Positions 9,445 to 19,003 are shown, counted from the stretch's first letter. The stretch is 64,000 bases of DNA from Pontibacter russatus (GCF_009931655.1 NZ_CP047984.1:2993001-3057000); one strand, 5' to 3'. Numbers and translations are program-made. The notes: generated by a model not told the origin, from the letters alone.

Positions 9445-11010
9445 ATGAAAAAGATAGTTTTGGCCAGCCTGGCGTTCGCGCTGGGCTGGAGCGGAACTGC
9501 TTTTGCTCAAACCGAGGTGGATGCCCTGCGCTACTCTCAACTGGGCGTGGCAGGCTCCGCACGCACACAAGGACTGGGAGGCGCACAAACAGCTTTAGGC
9601 GCTGATGTATCAAACCTGGCAGGCAACCCCGCTGGTATTGGGATGTTCCGCCGCTCGGAGTTCAGCATTACCCCGGCTTTGCAATACAGCATTTCAGAGG
9701 CTACCGCAAACCAGGCAACGCAGTCCGACGAGCGCAACCTGCTCACTATTCCGCAGGCGGGCCTCATCCTCTCGAACCGCAAGGGCGACGAGGACGCCAG
9801 CGACTGGCGCGGCCTGAACTTCGGGATAGGCTTCACGCGGCTCAACAACTTCAACCAGCGGATCTCCTACCAAAACACCTCCGCCCCGCCCAACACCATT
9901 GTAGATTACTTTGCGGAGCGTGCCAACCTGAGGGCCCTGAATGCTGGCGAAACGCTGCAGGAAAGCCTGGATGACGAGTATGACGCCGGTTTCAACACGA
10001 TAGAGGGCCTGGCCTACGGCAATTACCTGATTGATGTGCTGGAAGACGACCTCGGGCAGTATGCCGAGCCGCTCTATAGCTTAGGCGATATCGCCCAGAG
10101 CGAGGAGATCGAGCGCAGGGGGTCGCAGAACCAGATAGACATTGGCGTCGGCACCAGCTACCGCGACCGGATCTATATAGGGGCCTCTGTGGGAATCATA
10201 ACCACGAACTTTACACAGGAGAGTATTTTCCGCGAGTCAGGCCACTATATAGCTAGCTTTAATGAAGACGGCAGCCCGGATGTGGAAGGAAATTACAGCC
10301 TGGAGCTGTACGATAATTTCACCACGCGCGGTGCAGGGGTTAACCTGAAGGTGGGCGTCATTGCCCGGCCCATCGACGCGTTGCGGCTAGGCGCCAGCAT
10401 CCAGACGCCGACGGCCTTCACCCTGACTGACACGTACCAGCGCTCGCTGTCCTCCACCACGCTCAACCCCGACACCGGCGTGCCGGAAAGTTTTGAAGCC
10501 TTTGAGGACCCGGGCGACTTTACCTACCAGCTGACCACTCCGTTCAGGGCTACGGGCGGCGTGGCCGTTTTTCTGGGCAAATATGGCTTCCTGACCGGGG
10601 ATGTGGAGTACGTGAACTACGCCAGCAGCCGCTTTAAAGAGGATGATGAGTTCGGAACCGGCACAACCGGCTTCTTCACCGATCTGAACGGCAACATCTC
10701 CAACACTTACCAGTCGGCGATGAACTACAGGATAGGCGCTGAGGGGCGTTACGAATCGTTCCGGGTGCGCGCAGGCTATGCCCACTCAGGAGACCCTTAC
10801 CAAAGCGCTGCCCTGGATGGAGCCGTAAACTCCGTTACCGCAGGAGTGGGGGTGCGCCTCCAGAATTGGTATGCCGACCTTGCCTTTGTGAGTAGCAAGA
10901 GCGAGAGCCGCTTTTCGCCCTATCGGTTTTCATCCGAGGGCGGGGAGCCTGTAGTGGACCTTAACAACACGCAGAACTCGGTGCTGCTGACGGTGGGCTA
11001 CAATTTTTAA
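9445..11010 (+). CDS. OmpP1/FadL-like outer-membrane beta-barrel protein
   Basis: 521 residues; signal peptide ends near residue 22 (GTAFAQ). The mature start YSQLGVAGSARTQGLGGAQT followed by SNLAGNPAGIGMFRRSE matches the N-terminal hatch of Bacteroidota FadL/TodX-like proteins, which carry hydrophobic molecules across the outer membrane. The remainder is alternating aromatic beta-strand sequence ending in NSVLLTVGYNF, a C-terminal Phe typical of barrels. Its ATG follows the preceding lipoprotein by 33 bases. The terminator at 11056-11087 ends the pair. The transported substrate is not indicated. Confidence 0.85.
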   Translation: MKKIVLASLAFALGWSGTAFAQTEVDALRYSQLGVAGSARTQGLGGAQTALGADVSNLAGNPAGIGMFRRSEFSITPALQYSISEATANQATQSDERNLLTIPQAGLILSNRKGDEDASDWRGLNFGIGFTRLNNFNQRISYQNTSAPPNTIVDYFAERANLRALNAGETLQESLDDEYDAGFNTIEGLAYGNYLIDVLEDDLGQYAEPLYSLGDIAQSEEIERRGSQNQIDIGVGTSYRDRIYIGASVGIITTNFTQESIFRESGHYIASFNEDGSPDVEGNYSLELYDNFTTRGAGVNLKVGVIARPIDALRLGASIQTPTAFTLTDTYQRSLSSTTLNPDTGVPESFEAFEDPGDFTYQLTTPFRATGGVAVFLGKYGFLTGDVEYVNYASSRFKEDDEFGTGTTGFFTDLNGNISNTYQSAMNYRIGAEGRYESFRVRAGYAHSGDPYQSAALDGAVNSVTAGVGVRLQNWYADLAFVSSKSESRFSPYRFSSEGGEPVVDLNNTQNSVLLTVGYNF

Positions 11011-11055
11011 CGGCACCATATATAGAAGCTATATATAAAGATAGAGGCTATATAT

Positions 11056-11087
11056 AAAAGACAGTTCCGGAAGCGGGGCTGTCTTTT
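11056..11087 (+). terminator. Rho-independent terminator
   Basis: 9-bp arms 11056-11064 and 11079-11087 followed by more T. It is preceded by two GCTATATA runs. Confidence 0.75.
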
Positions 11088-11198
11088 TTCTTCCGGCCAT
11101 ATAGGGCGCGGCCGCCGGTCCGGTATATATGGCCGGCACCTATGGCGAAACGATATTATTCCTATAAATTTGATCAGAGAAACCCATATATAAACTGC

Positions 11199-13436
11199 AT
11201 GCATCTCAAACTAAAAACGAATTTGCTGACTGCCATGCTGCTTTGCCTTGCTTTTGTGGCGCAGGCGCAGCAGAAAAAGGACCTTACCTTAGAAGACATT
11301 TACCAGAAAGGCGCCTTCCGGGCAGAATCGGTTTACGGCGTGAACTGGATGAACGACGGCCGCTACTACAGCTCCACGGTGCCGGACGAAAAGAACAGGG
11401 TGTACGACATCGTAAAGTATGACGTGACCACCGGCCAGCCTGTCGCCACCATCATCGAGGGCGAGCGCCTGGTGCCAGCCGGCGGCAACGCCCCCATCCA
11501 GTACGACGACTACACTTTTTCTTCGGACGAGCAGAAAGTGCTGTTCTCCACCGACACCGAGCGGATATACCGCCGTTCGTCCAAAGCGGAGTTTTATATA
11601 TATGACATCGCCTCCCAAAAGCTGACGAAGCTGAGCGACGGCGGCCCGCAGCTATACGCCACGTTCTCGCCGGATGGCAAAAAAGTGGCCTTTGCGCGCG
11701 AGAACAACATGTTCGTGACCGACCTGGGCACGATGAAGGAAACGCAGATCACCACCGACGGCAAAACTAACTCCATCATCAACGGGTATGCCGACTGGGT
11801 ATATGAGGAGGAGTTCTCTTTTGCCAAAGGCTTCCACTGGTCTCCGGACGGGAAGAGGATTGCGTTCTATACCTTCGATGAAACCAACGTGCCGGAGTAT
11901 AACATGCAGCTGTGGGGCGAGCTGTATCCGCAGGATTACAAGTTCAAGTACCCCAAAGCCGGTGAGGCCAACTCGAAAGTGAAGGTGTCGGTGTATGACG
12001 TGAGCAGCGGCAAAACCGTGGAGATGGAAACCGGCAGCGAGGCCGATGTCTATATCCCGCGCATCAAGTGGACCGGCAACCCCAACCTGCTCTCCATCCA
12101 GAAAATGAACCGGCTGCAGAACACCCTGGAGATTCTGCATGCCAACGCCAGCACGGGCAAAGCGGATGTGGTGCTGAAGGAAACCAGCAAAACCTATATA
12201 GACGTCACCGACGACCTGACCTATCTGAAGGACGGCAAGCACTTCATCCACTCTTCTGAGAAAGACGGCTTCAACCACCTGTACCTCTACAGAATGGATG
12301 GCAAGCTGGTGCGCCAGATCACGGACGGCGCGTGGGAGGTAAGCGAGTTTGTGGGGTACGACGAGAAGAGTGACCGACTCTACTATATGTCCACGGAGGT
12401 GTCGCCGCTGGACCGCCACTTGTACAGCATCAGCAGCAAGGGCCGGAAAAAAGACCGCCTGACGGAGAAGCCGGGCACGCACGACATCAACATGAGCAAT
12501 GACTTCAAGTACTACCTCGATTATTACTCCGCCGCCAACACGCCGCCCACAGTAAGCCTGCACACCGCCAAAGACGGCAAGCTGATAAAAGTGCTGGAGG
12601 ACAACGAGGAGCTCAGAAACACGCTGGCGCAGTACAGCATCTCCAAGAAAGAGTTCTTCACCATTGACCTTGAAAACGGTGCTAAACTGAATGCCTGGAT
12701 GATCAGACCGGCTGACTTTGACCCGAACAAAAAGTACCCGGTGCTGATGTTTGTATATGGCGGGCCTGGCTCCCAAACCGTGATCAACAGCTGGGGTGGC
12801 AGCAATTACCTGTGGCACCAGCTGCTGGCCGACAAAGGTGTAATTGTGGTGAGCGTGGACAACCGCGGCACCGGCGGCCGTGGCGCCGACTTCAAGAAGC
12901 TGACTTATGCCAACCTGGGCAAGTACGAGATTGAGGACCAGATCGCGGCGGCCAAGTGGCTGGGTGGGCAGCCGTACGCAGACAAAGACCGCATCGGCAT
13001 ATGGGGCCACAGTTTCGGGGGCTATATGACGCTGCTGGGCCTGGCCAAGGGCGATGGCGTGTTCCGGGCGGGCATATCGGTGGCCCCGGTCACCAACTGG
13101 CGCTTTTACGACTCCATCTACACCGAACGCTACCTCAAAACCCCGCAGCAGAACGCCGCCGGCTACGACGAGAACTCCCCGCTGTTCTTCGCCGACCAAC
13201 TGCAGGGCGACCTGCTGCTGATCCACGGCACCGGCGACGATAACGTGCATTTCCAGAACTCCGTGGCGATGCAGGACGCACTTATCAGCGCCAACAAGCA
13301 GTTCGAGAGCTTCTACTACCCCAACCGCAACCATGGCATCGGGGGCGGCATCACCACGCTGCACCGTTTCAGGATGATGACCGACTTCCTGGAGCGCAAG
13401 CTGATAAACCCGGACGATGCTGAGGTGAACCAATAA
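11199..13436 (+). CDS. Secreted DPP4-like S9 prolyl peptidase
   Basis: Dipeptidyl-peptidase IV family protease, probably periplasmic or secreted. Starting at the ATG at 11199 gives a signal peptide (MHLKLKTNLLTAMLLCLAF, cleaved after AQAQ) and 745 residues; an in-frame ATG at 11142 would add a charged leader before it and is disfavoured. An N-terminal beta-propeller (about 50-480) precedes the alpha/beta-hydrolase domain. The triad is S605 (GHSFGGY), D680 (HGTGDDNVH) and H712 (RNHGIGG). A glutamate pair near 210 (VYEEEF) matches the DPP4 substrate-N-terminus anchor. Function is peptide scavenging by removal of X-Pro dipeptides, inferred from family. It is monocistronic. Confidence 0.93.
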   Translation: MHLKLKTNLLTAMLLCLAFVAQAQQKKDLTLEDIYQKGAFRAESVYGVNWMNDGRYYSSTVPDEKNRVYDIVKYDVTTGQPVATIIEGERLVPAGGNAPIQYDDYTFSSDEQKVLFSTDTERIYRRSSKAEFYIYDIASQKLTKLSDGGPQLYATFSPDGKKVAFARENNMFVTDLGTMKETQITTDGKTNSIINGYADWVYEEEFSFAKGFHWSPDGKRIAFYTFDETNVPEYNMQLWGELYPQDYKFKYPKAGEANSKVKVSVYDVSSGKTVEMETGSEADVYIPRIKWTGNPNLLSIQKMNRLQNTLEILHANASTGKADVVLKETSKTYIDVTDDLTYLKDGKHFIHSSEKDGFNHLYLYRMDGKLVRQITDGAWEVSEFVGYDEKSDRLYYMSTEVSPLDRHLYSISSKGRKKDRLTEKPGTHDINMSNDFKYYLDYYSAANTPPTVSLHTAKDGKLIKVLEDNEELRNTLAQYSISKKEFFTIDLENGAKLNAWMIRPADFDPNKKYPVLMFVYGGPGSQTVINSWGGSNYLWHQLLADKGVIVVSVDNRGTGGRGADFKKLTYANLGKYEIEDQIAAAKWLGGQPYADKDRIGIWGHSFGGYMTLLGLAKGDGVFRAGISVAPVTNWRFYDSIYTERYLKTPQQNAAGYDENSPLFFADQLQGDLLLIHGTGDDNVHFQNSVAMQDALISANKQFESFYYPNRNHGIGGGITTLHRFRMMTDFLERKLINPDDAEVNQ

Positions 13437-13440
13437 AAAG

Positions 13441-13502
13441 GCTATATATAAATGAGGAAGGGCAGGCTATATATAGCCTGCCCTTCCTCATTTATATATA
13501 GC
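13441..13502. terminator. 62-bp perfect palindrome, bidirectional terminator
   Basis: 31 bases on each side of the 13471/13472 centre are exact reverse complements with no unpaired loop. TATATA lies at both ends and at the centre, GC-rich sequence between. It separates convergent DPP4-like and ClC genes. Confidence 0.8.
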
Positions 13503-13520
13503 TTGCCTCCGGGGCTTGCA

Positions 13521-15443
13521 CTACTTGTCTTTTACGCTCCTTGAGGTGAAGAACTTCTGCCCGCGGAGCAGTATTCTCATCCCGTTCCGTCTCAGCGAAA
13601 TATCAGGCAGCATTTCCTCGTGCTCCTCAATGCCGTGCTTGTAGGTGGCGATGATATCCTTATAAGACAATACTCCGACAATGTTGTTGTCGTCGCTGGA
13701 CACGACAGGAAGGACGTCTATGTTTTCTTTCGCCATCATCTCCACGGCGGTGCGCAGGCTGCTGTCCGTGGAGACAGAGATGTGCTTGCGCTTGATGAGG
13801 CTGCCAATGCTGCTCTCGGGGTTGTGGTGGTGGCTGAACAGGTTGGAAGAGCTCAGGATGCCCTTGAACGCGCCCGCATTGTCGGAGATGATGAAGTAAT
13901 TGCTGTTGTAGTCCTGCTCCTTGCTGAGCCAGTCGCGCACCTCCTGGATGCTGTTCTCCTCGCTCAGCACCAGCCCGTGTTTGTTGGCGGCCTGTTCCGC
14001 CGTTACCTTCTCCAGAATGTCGGGCTCATAGGAATAAGGCGTCTTCACACCCCGGCGGGCTATCTTCTCCGTCATGATGGTGTTTTTCATGATGAAGAAA
14101 GAGATGATGTAGGAGGCCGCGCAGGCAGCCAGCAGCGGCAGCAGCGCATTCGCCTGCGAGGTGGACTCCAGAGCGAAGATAATGGACGTGAGCAGTGCCC
14201 GGGAAGCCCCCGCAAACATAGCCGACATGCCCACCAGGGCCGCCAGCGGAATCGTGATGCCGGACTCCGGGAAGAAATAAAGGACGGCGCTGCCCAGCAG
14301 CGAGCCGGTGGCGCCCCCGATAGTCAGTAAGGGAGCCAGCGTGCCGCCCGAGGTGCCGCTGCCCAACGCAATGGCCCAGGAAAGAAACTTGAGGATGCAC
14401 AGCGAGAAGATAAGCTGCACCGTCATGTCGCCTGTTAGCAGGTCTGTGATGTTTTCGTAGCCAACGCCCAGGGTGCGCGGCGCGAAGAAACCGATGACAC
14501 CGACTGCCAGCCCGCCGATGGCCGGCCACCACATCCAGTGGATGGGCAGTTTCTCAAAACCGTCCTCCACATAGTAAACGATCTTGGTCGTCAATACAGA
14601 GAGCACACCCATCGCAAGGCCGATGGCGCTGTAATAGGCGAGCGCAATGTTGCTGGGCATTGCAATAATTCCCTCCATCGGAAATACAGGCCCTTCCTCA
14701 AAAAGCAGGTGATGCCCTGCCGCGCCCGTAATACAGGCCAGCGCCACCGGGATAATGGAGCGCGGGGAGAACTCGAACAGCAGCAGTTCGATGGCCAGGA
14801 AAATGGCTGCGATGGGGGTGCCGAATATGGCCGACATACCGGCGGTGGCACCCGCTGCAAGTAATATCTTACGCTCGTTGTGGGTAATTTTCAGCAACTG
14901 CCCCAGGGTGGAGCCCAGCGCCCCGCCCGTCGCAATAATCGGGCCCTCCGCCCCGAAGGGTCCCCCGGTGCCTATGGCGATAGCGGAGGACAGGGGCTTC
15001 AGGTACGTGATGGAAGGCTTTATCTTACTTTGGTTCGTGAGCACCTGCTCCATGGCCTCGGGTATGCCGTGCCCCCGGATGGCCTTGGAGCCGTAGAGCG
15101 CCATCAGGCCTACAATAAGGCCACCCACGGCAGGTATAATGATTACGTAGAGCCCCAGGTCGTTTGCAGCCGGGCTTATGTATTCAACAGAAAACCGGCC
15201 GTAGAAGGCAATGTTGCTGACCAGGTCGATGAGGTAGATGAGCAGTTTGGCGATGCCGCTGATACAGGCGGCAACCAGGATTGCCAGGGCAGAAATTCTG
15301 AGTAGTCTTTTTTTGTCCTCGGTTATCCTGGGCCGGATGTTCTCGGATTCCAGCGTTGGCTTTAGCGCGACTGAAACAGGGATACCATTGTTTAAGTTTT
15401 TTGCTGATGTCATTAAAGAATTACTGTATGCTGTTGCCACCAT
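13521..15443 (-). CDS. ClC-family chloride channel/transporter with CBS pair
   Basis: 640 residues. The ClC membrane domain spans about 45-450 and a CBS pair follows (about 500-610: VSTDSSLRTAVEMMAKENID). Filter motifs are GHGIPEA at 124-130 (canonical GSGIP has Ser where H125 sits), GAEGP at 164-168 with the gating glutamate E166, and GGTLAP for the GxFxP motif. At the position of the inner proton glutamate of E. coli ClC (second E of IEE) this protein reads IEL, so proton coupling may be lost. The CBS domains suggest nucleotide regulation. An alternative ATG at 15413 would remove ten residues. It is monocistronic. Confidence 0.92.
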   Translation of the reverse strand: MVATAYSNSLMTSAKNLNNGIPVSVALKPTLESENIRPRITEDKKRLLRISALAILVAACISGIAKLLIYLIDLVSNIAFYGRFSVEYISPAANDLGLYVIIIPAVGGLIVGLMALYGSKAIRGHGIPEAMEQVLTNQSKIKPSITYLKPLSSAIAIGTGGPFGAEGPIIATGGALGSTLGQLLKITHNERKILLAAGATAGMSAIFGTPIAAIFLAIELLLFEFSPRSIIPVALACITGAAGHHLLFEEGPVFPMEGIIAMPSNIALAYYSAIGLAMGVLSVLTTKIVYYVEDGFEKLPIHWMWWPAIGGLAVGVIGFFAPRTLGVGYENITDLLTGDMTVQLIFSLCILKFLSWAIALGSGTSGGTLAPLLTIGGATGSLLGSAVLYFFPESGITIPLAALVGMSAMFAGASRALLTSIIFALESTSQANALLPLLAACAASYIISFFIMKNTIMTEKIARRGVKTPYSYEPDILEKVTAEQAANKHGLVLSEENSIQEVRDWLSKEQDYNSNYFIISDNAGAFKGILSSSNLFSHHHNPESSIGSLIKRKHISVSTDSSLRTAVEMMAKENIDVLPVVSSDDNNIVGVLSYKDIIATYKHGIEEHEEMLPDISLRRNGMRILLRGQKFFTSRSVKDK

Positions 15444-15644
15444 TAAGCGGCTGATGTACTCGGGCGGTCGGGTGTTTCCCTGGCCCTACAACGCAAAGGT
15501 AATCAAAAGTACGCCAACTGGCAGTGCTTTCAGCAGGAAGAAGTCCCAGTGAGGCCTGATTTTGTGCAAGTTCAGCCTTGCCAATGAAGCACTTATATGT
15601 TGGTGCCAGGCTGAGGGCGCGGCTCATGCTCCTGCACGGCACAA

Positions 15645-17090
15645 TTACAGCTTCACGCAAACGTTCTGCGACTCCGTGAAAAAGCGCAGCGCCTCAAAGC
15701 CACCCTCACGGCCCACGCCGGAGTTCTTCATCCCGCCAAATGGGGTCCGTAAATCGCGCAGCAGCCAGGTATTGACCCAGATGATTCCAGCGTGTACTTG
15801 GTGCGCCACACGGTGGGCACGGGAGAGGTTTTGGGTCCAGATGGTGGCGGAGAGGCCGTAGTCGGTGCAGTTGGCGTAGCGGATAACTTCTTCCTCGGTG
15901 TCAAACGGGGTGAGGGTGACGACGGGGCCGAAGATTTCCTCGGTGTTGGTGCGGCAGTCGCAGGGCAGGCCTTCTATCACGGTGGGAGATATAAACCAGC
16001 CGTTGGCGCAGCGCCCCGCTACCTGCACCCGGTGTCCTCCTGCCAGGATGGTGCCGCCTTCCTGCTTTGCCAGTGCTATATAGGACAGCACCTTCTGCAT
16101 ATGCCGCTCCGACACGACGGCTCCCTGCACTGTTGCCTCCTCCAAGGGATCGCCCACCGTCATGGCCTTTACCTTCTCCACAAACGCCTCCCGGAACTTT
16201 ATATATAAAGGGCGCTCGACAAAAATGCGCGAGCCGCAGAGGCAGATCTGGCCCTGGTTGGCAAACGACGACTGGATGGAGGTGTGCAGGGCGTTGTCGA
16301 AATCACAGTCGGCGAAGATGATGTTCGGGTTCTTGCCACCCAATTCCAGCGACAGCTTCTTGAATAGGGGAGCCGCCGTGGCCGCGATGGAGCGGCCGGT
16401 AGCCGTGCCGCCCGTGAAGGAAATGACCGGCACCTTCGGGTGCGCGACGATGGCCGCACCTACTTTATGCCCGTAGCCGTGCACGATGTTGAGGACACCT
16501 GCCGGTAAACCAGCCTCCATGCAGATTTCCGAGAGCAGGTAGGCCGTCATGGGGGTTACTTCCGAGGGCTTCGCTACCACGCAGTTGCCGGCCGCCAGCG
16601 CAGGCGCAATTTTCCAGGTGAACAAATACAGTGGCAGGTTCCAGGGCGAGATGCAGCCTGCCACGCCGTGCGGGTGGCGGATGGTGTAATTGATGGCTTC
16701 GGTGCCCTCCATATAGTGCGCCTCCGAAGCGAAATGGGGAATGGCGGTGCCGTAAAAGCGCATGTTGCTGCTGGCCCGAGGGATGTCCACCGTCTTCGCC
16801 AGTTTCAGCGGCTTGCCATTGTCAGTAGATTCCGCTTCGGCCAGTTGGTCCAGGCACTCGTCTATCAGGTCGGCAATGCGCATCAGAAGCTGTCCGCGCT
16901 TTTCGGCAGGCGTTTTCGCCCAAGACGGGAAAGCCGCCTGCGCTGCCAGCACTGCCAACTCCACATCCTGTGCATCCGAGTCGGGGATGAGGCTATATAC
17001 CTCCCCGGTGGCCGGGTTGTAGTTGTCTATATATTGCCCCGACACAGGTGGGGTTAGCTGGCCGTTGATATAGTTCTGGAGCTTTCTCAC
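15645..17090 (-). CDS. Aldehyde dehydrogenase, probably 2-aminomuconic semialdehyde dehydrogenase
   Basis: 481-residue NAD(P)-dependent aldehyde dehydrogenase. The cofactor motif FTGGTATG is near 228, the general base is in ELGGKNP near 252, and the nucleophile is in NQGQICLC near 285. Length and sequence resemble the hydroxymuconic/aminomuconic semialdehyde group (ALDH8-like). Its place beside 3-hydroxyanthranilate dioxygenase, ACMSD and kynureninase supports oxidation of 2-aminomuconate 6-semialdehyde to 2-aminomuconate; that assignment rests mainly on context. The start codon is GTG at 17090. It shares orientation with the SDR gene but a 317-base repeat-rich gap lies between them. Confidence 0.85.
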   Translation of the reverse strand: MRKLQNYINGQLTPPVSGQYIDNYNPATGEVYSLIPDSDAQDVELAVLAAQAAFPSWAKTPAEKRGQLLMRIADLIDECLDQLAEAESTDNGKPLKLAKTVDIPRASSNMRFYGTAIPHFASEAHYMEGTEAINYTIRHPHGVAGCISPWNLPLYLFTWKIAPALAAGNCVVAKPSEVTPMTAYLLSEICMEAGLPAGVLNIVHGYGHKVGAAIVAHPKVPVISFTGGTATGRSIAATAAPLFKKLSLELGGKNPNIIFADCDFDNALHTSIQSSFANQGQICLCGSRIFVERPLYIKFREAFVEKVKAMTVGDPLEEATVQGAVVSERHMQKVLSYIALAKQEGGTILAGGHRVQVAGRCANGWFISPTVIEGLPCDCRTNTEEIFGPVVTLTPFDTEEEVIRYANCTDYGLSATIWTQNLSRAHRVAHQVHAGIIWVNTWLLRDLRTPFGGMKNSGVGREGGFEALRFFTESQNVCVKL

Positions 17091-17407
17091 TGCGTTCGCA
17101 ATTAGAAATTAAAAATTAGAAATTATGGGGAAGCGTAACCAGTTCTGGGTCCAACCACCCCAGGACATTTACCTCACACCAGCCCTCTCCTAAAAACAGG
17201 AGAGGGTGCTTTAGTTCTACTCCTTCCTTCTGCATAGCAAGCGCCTGCTTATATATGGTTGTATATGCTGGGCTTCATTTACAGCTATATCTTCAACTAT
17301 AGTCTTTAAAATTAAAGGAGGCAGAACCAGACTCCCCTCCTTGGACAAGGAGGGGCAGGGGTGGTTGGATTACGTTTGCAGAACAATCAACAATCAACAA
17401 CCACCAA
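17091..17407. repeat. Intergenic region with REP-like palindromes
   Basis: It holds AT-rich aattagaaatt repeats (17100-17125), a hairpin with arms 17183-17191 and 17198-17206, and a second with arms 17334-17342 and 17347-17355. CCAACCACCCC at 17151-17161 is the inverse of GGGGTGGTTGG at 17358-17368. The second hairpin arm plus tail (17347-17368) matches 21 of 22 bases of 47352-47373, so it belongs to a dispersed family. No gene is visible. Confidence 0.7.
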
Positions 17408-18196
17408 TCATATACTCCCCGTCCGCCCCCCGTCCACAGCCAGGCTGACGCCGTTTATATAGGCGGCGGCGGGCGTGGCCAGGAAAGCGGCGGTGGCGGC
17501 TACCTCTTCCGGCTCGGCAAAGCGGCGGGCGGGGATAGCGGCTTCCATCTCCTGCTGCACCTCCTCCCGGCTGCGCCCCGACTTTTCGGCCCGGCTCTCC
17601 ACCAGCGACCAGATGCGGCTGGTTTTGGTGGAGCCCGGGAGTACGTTGTTGACCGTGATGCCAAACTGCCCCAGTTCGTTGGCCATTGTTTTGGCCCAGC
17701 TGGCTACCGCGCCGCGCGTGGTGTTCGACACGCCCAAACCTGGAATGGGCTCTTTCACGGAAGTGCTGATGATGTTGATGATGCGCCCGTAGCACGCTTT
17801 TTTCATGAACGGCACCACGGCCTGCACCAGTTGGTGGTTGTTGACGAGGTGCATGTTAAACGCCTTCAGGAACTCCTCCGGCTTTGCCTCCAGAATAGGC
17901 CCGCCGGGAGGGCCGCCCGTGTTGTTCACCAGGATGTGCATGGCGGCCTGCTCCTGCATATAAGCCTTTAGCTGCCTATATACCTCATCCGGGTTCGAGA
18001 AATCGGCCACGATATAATCATGCTGCTGCCCGCCGGTTCGCTCAAGTTCCCCGACTGCTTCTTTCAGCTTTTCTTCGTTACGGGCCACCAGCGTCACGCT
18101 GGCCCCCAGGGCTGCCAGTTCCAGGGCCACCGCTTTGCCGATGCCCTGCGTGCTGCCGCACACCATGGCGCGTTTGTTTTTCAGGTCTAAGTTCAT
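17408..18196 (-). CDS. SDR-family protein with altered catalytic residues
   Basis: 262 residues from the ATG at 18196; an in-frame ATG nine codons upstream is less likely. The Rossmann fold is clear: GSTQGIG at 14-20, NNTGG at 91-95, and the C-terminal AYINGVSLAVDGG. The usual YxxxK catalytic pair is absent: residues 156-161 read VSNTTR, with Ser at the Tyr position and Arg at the Lys position, while Ser residues of ISTSV (144, 146) are kept. It may be a divergent reductase or a non-canonical enzyme of kynurenine breakdown. It is divergent from the HAO gene with 122 bases between starts. Confidence 0.85.
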   Translation of the reverse strand: MNLDLKNKRAMVCGSTQGIGKAVALELAALGASVTLVARNEEKLKEAVGELERTGGQQHDYIVADFSNPDEVYRQLKAYMQEQAAMHILVNNTGGPPGGPILEAKPEEFLKAFNMHLVNNHQLVQAVVPFMKKACYGRIINIISTSVKEPIPGLGVSNTTRGAVASWAKTMANELGQFGITVNNVLPGSTKTSRIWSLVESRAEKSGRSREEVQQEMEAAIPARRFAEPEEVAATAAFLATPAAAYINGVSLAVDGGRTGSI

Positions 18197-18318
18197 AACC
18201 TGAATGTACGGAAATCCGCCCAAACCTGTATGGCCTATATAGCTGCGGACGTTGGTGAGGCTACCATTTTCAACTGCTTTTGCGTACCTTCAGGCTAGTA
18301 ACCAAACGATACAGAACG

Positions 18319-18858
18319 ATGGCCATAACACGACCTTTCAACTTCAAAGCCTGGATAGAGGAAAACCGCCACCTGCTGAAACCGCCCGTGGGCAACCAGC
18401 AGGTATATAAAGGCAACGACGATTTTATTGTGATGGTGGTCGGCGGCCCGAACGCCCGCAAGGACTACCACTACGACGAGGGCGAGGAGTTTTTTTACCA
18501 GTTGGAAGGCGACATTGTGCTGAAGATCATAGAAGACGGCAAGCCGGTGGATATTCCGATAAAAGAAGGAGAGATTTTCCTGCTGCCGCCCCGCGTGCCG
18601 CACTCCCCGCGCCGCCCGGCCAACACGGTGGGGCTGGTGATGGAGCGCTACCGCAAAGCGGGCGAGAAGGACGGCTTCCTGTGGTTCTGCGAAAACTGCG
18701 GCAACAAGCTATATGAGGAGTACGCCGACGTGACGGATATAGTGGGGCAACTGCCTGTGATCATGGACAACTTCTGGAAGAGCGAGGAGCGCCGCACCTG
18801 CAGCAATTGCGGCGAAGTGATGCGACCGCCTGTTCAGCCAGCCGGGGCGGCAAAATAA
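18319..18858 (+). CDS. nbaC: 3-Hydroxyanthranilate 3,4-dioxygenase
   Basis: Iron-dependent ring-opening enzyme turning 3-hydroxyanthranilate into 2-amino-3-carboxymuconate semialdehyde. From the ATG at 18319 the protein is 179 residues. The cupin iron ligands are H51, E57 (HYDEGEEFFY) and H95 (PPRVPHSP). A second, rubredoxin-like metal site is formed by C124/C127 and C161/C164 (CENCG, CSNCG), typical of the bacterial enzyme. An upstream in-frame ATG at 18280 would add 13 basic residues and is not preferred. A terminator at 18889-18939 follows, so it is transcribed separately from the ACMSD gene. Confidence 0.95.
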   Translation: MAITRPFNFKAWIEENRHLLKPPVGNQQVYKGNDDFIVMVVGGPNARKDYHYDEGEEFFYQLEGDIVLKIIEDGKPVDIPIKEGEIFLLPPRVPHSPRRPANTVGLVMERYRKAGEKDGFLWFCENCGNKLYEEYADVTDIVGQLPVIMDNFWKSEERRTCSNCGEVMRPPVQPAGAAK

Positions 18859-18888
18859 ACTGCCCGAACCACACAACTCCTGACAAGC

Positions 18889-18939
18889 AAAAAGCAGCCA
18901 GCCCATACATACCAGCTATATATGGCCAGGCTGCTTTTT
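18889..18939 (+). terminator. Terminator after the HAO gene
   Basis: Arms 18889-18899 and 18929-18939 with a long loop containing TATATA, followed by T. Confidence 0.75.
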
Positions 18940-19003
18940 TACTGTCTGAGCCGCCATCTATATATAGGCAGAAGATAGAGCCGCGCTAAATTTTCTGCCT
19001 GTA

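Noticed and set aside
11652-13433. 593-codon open frame antisense to the DPP4-like gene
   Set aside because: It mirrors a strongly supported peptidase gene; GC-rich codon use commonly leaves the opposite frame open, and its His/Val/Gln-heavy product resembles no family.
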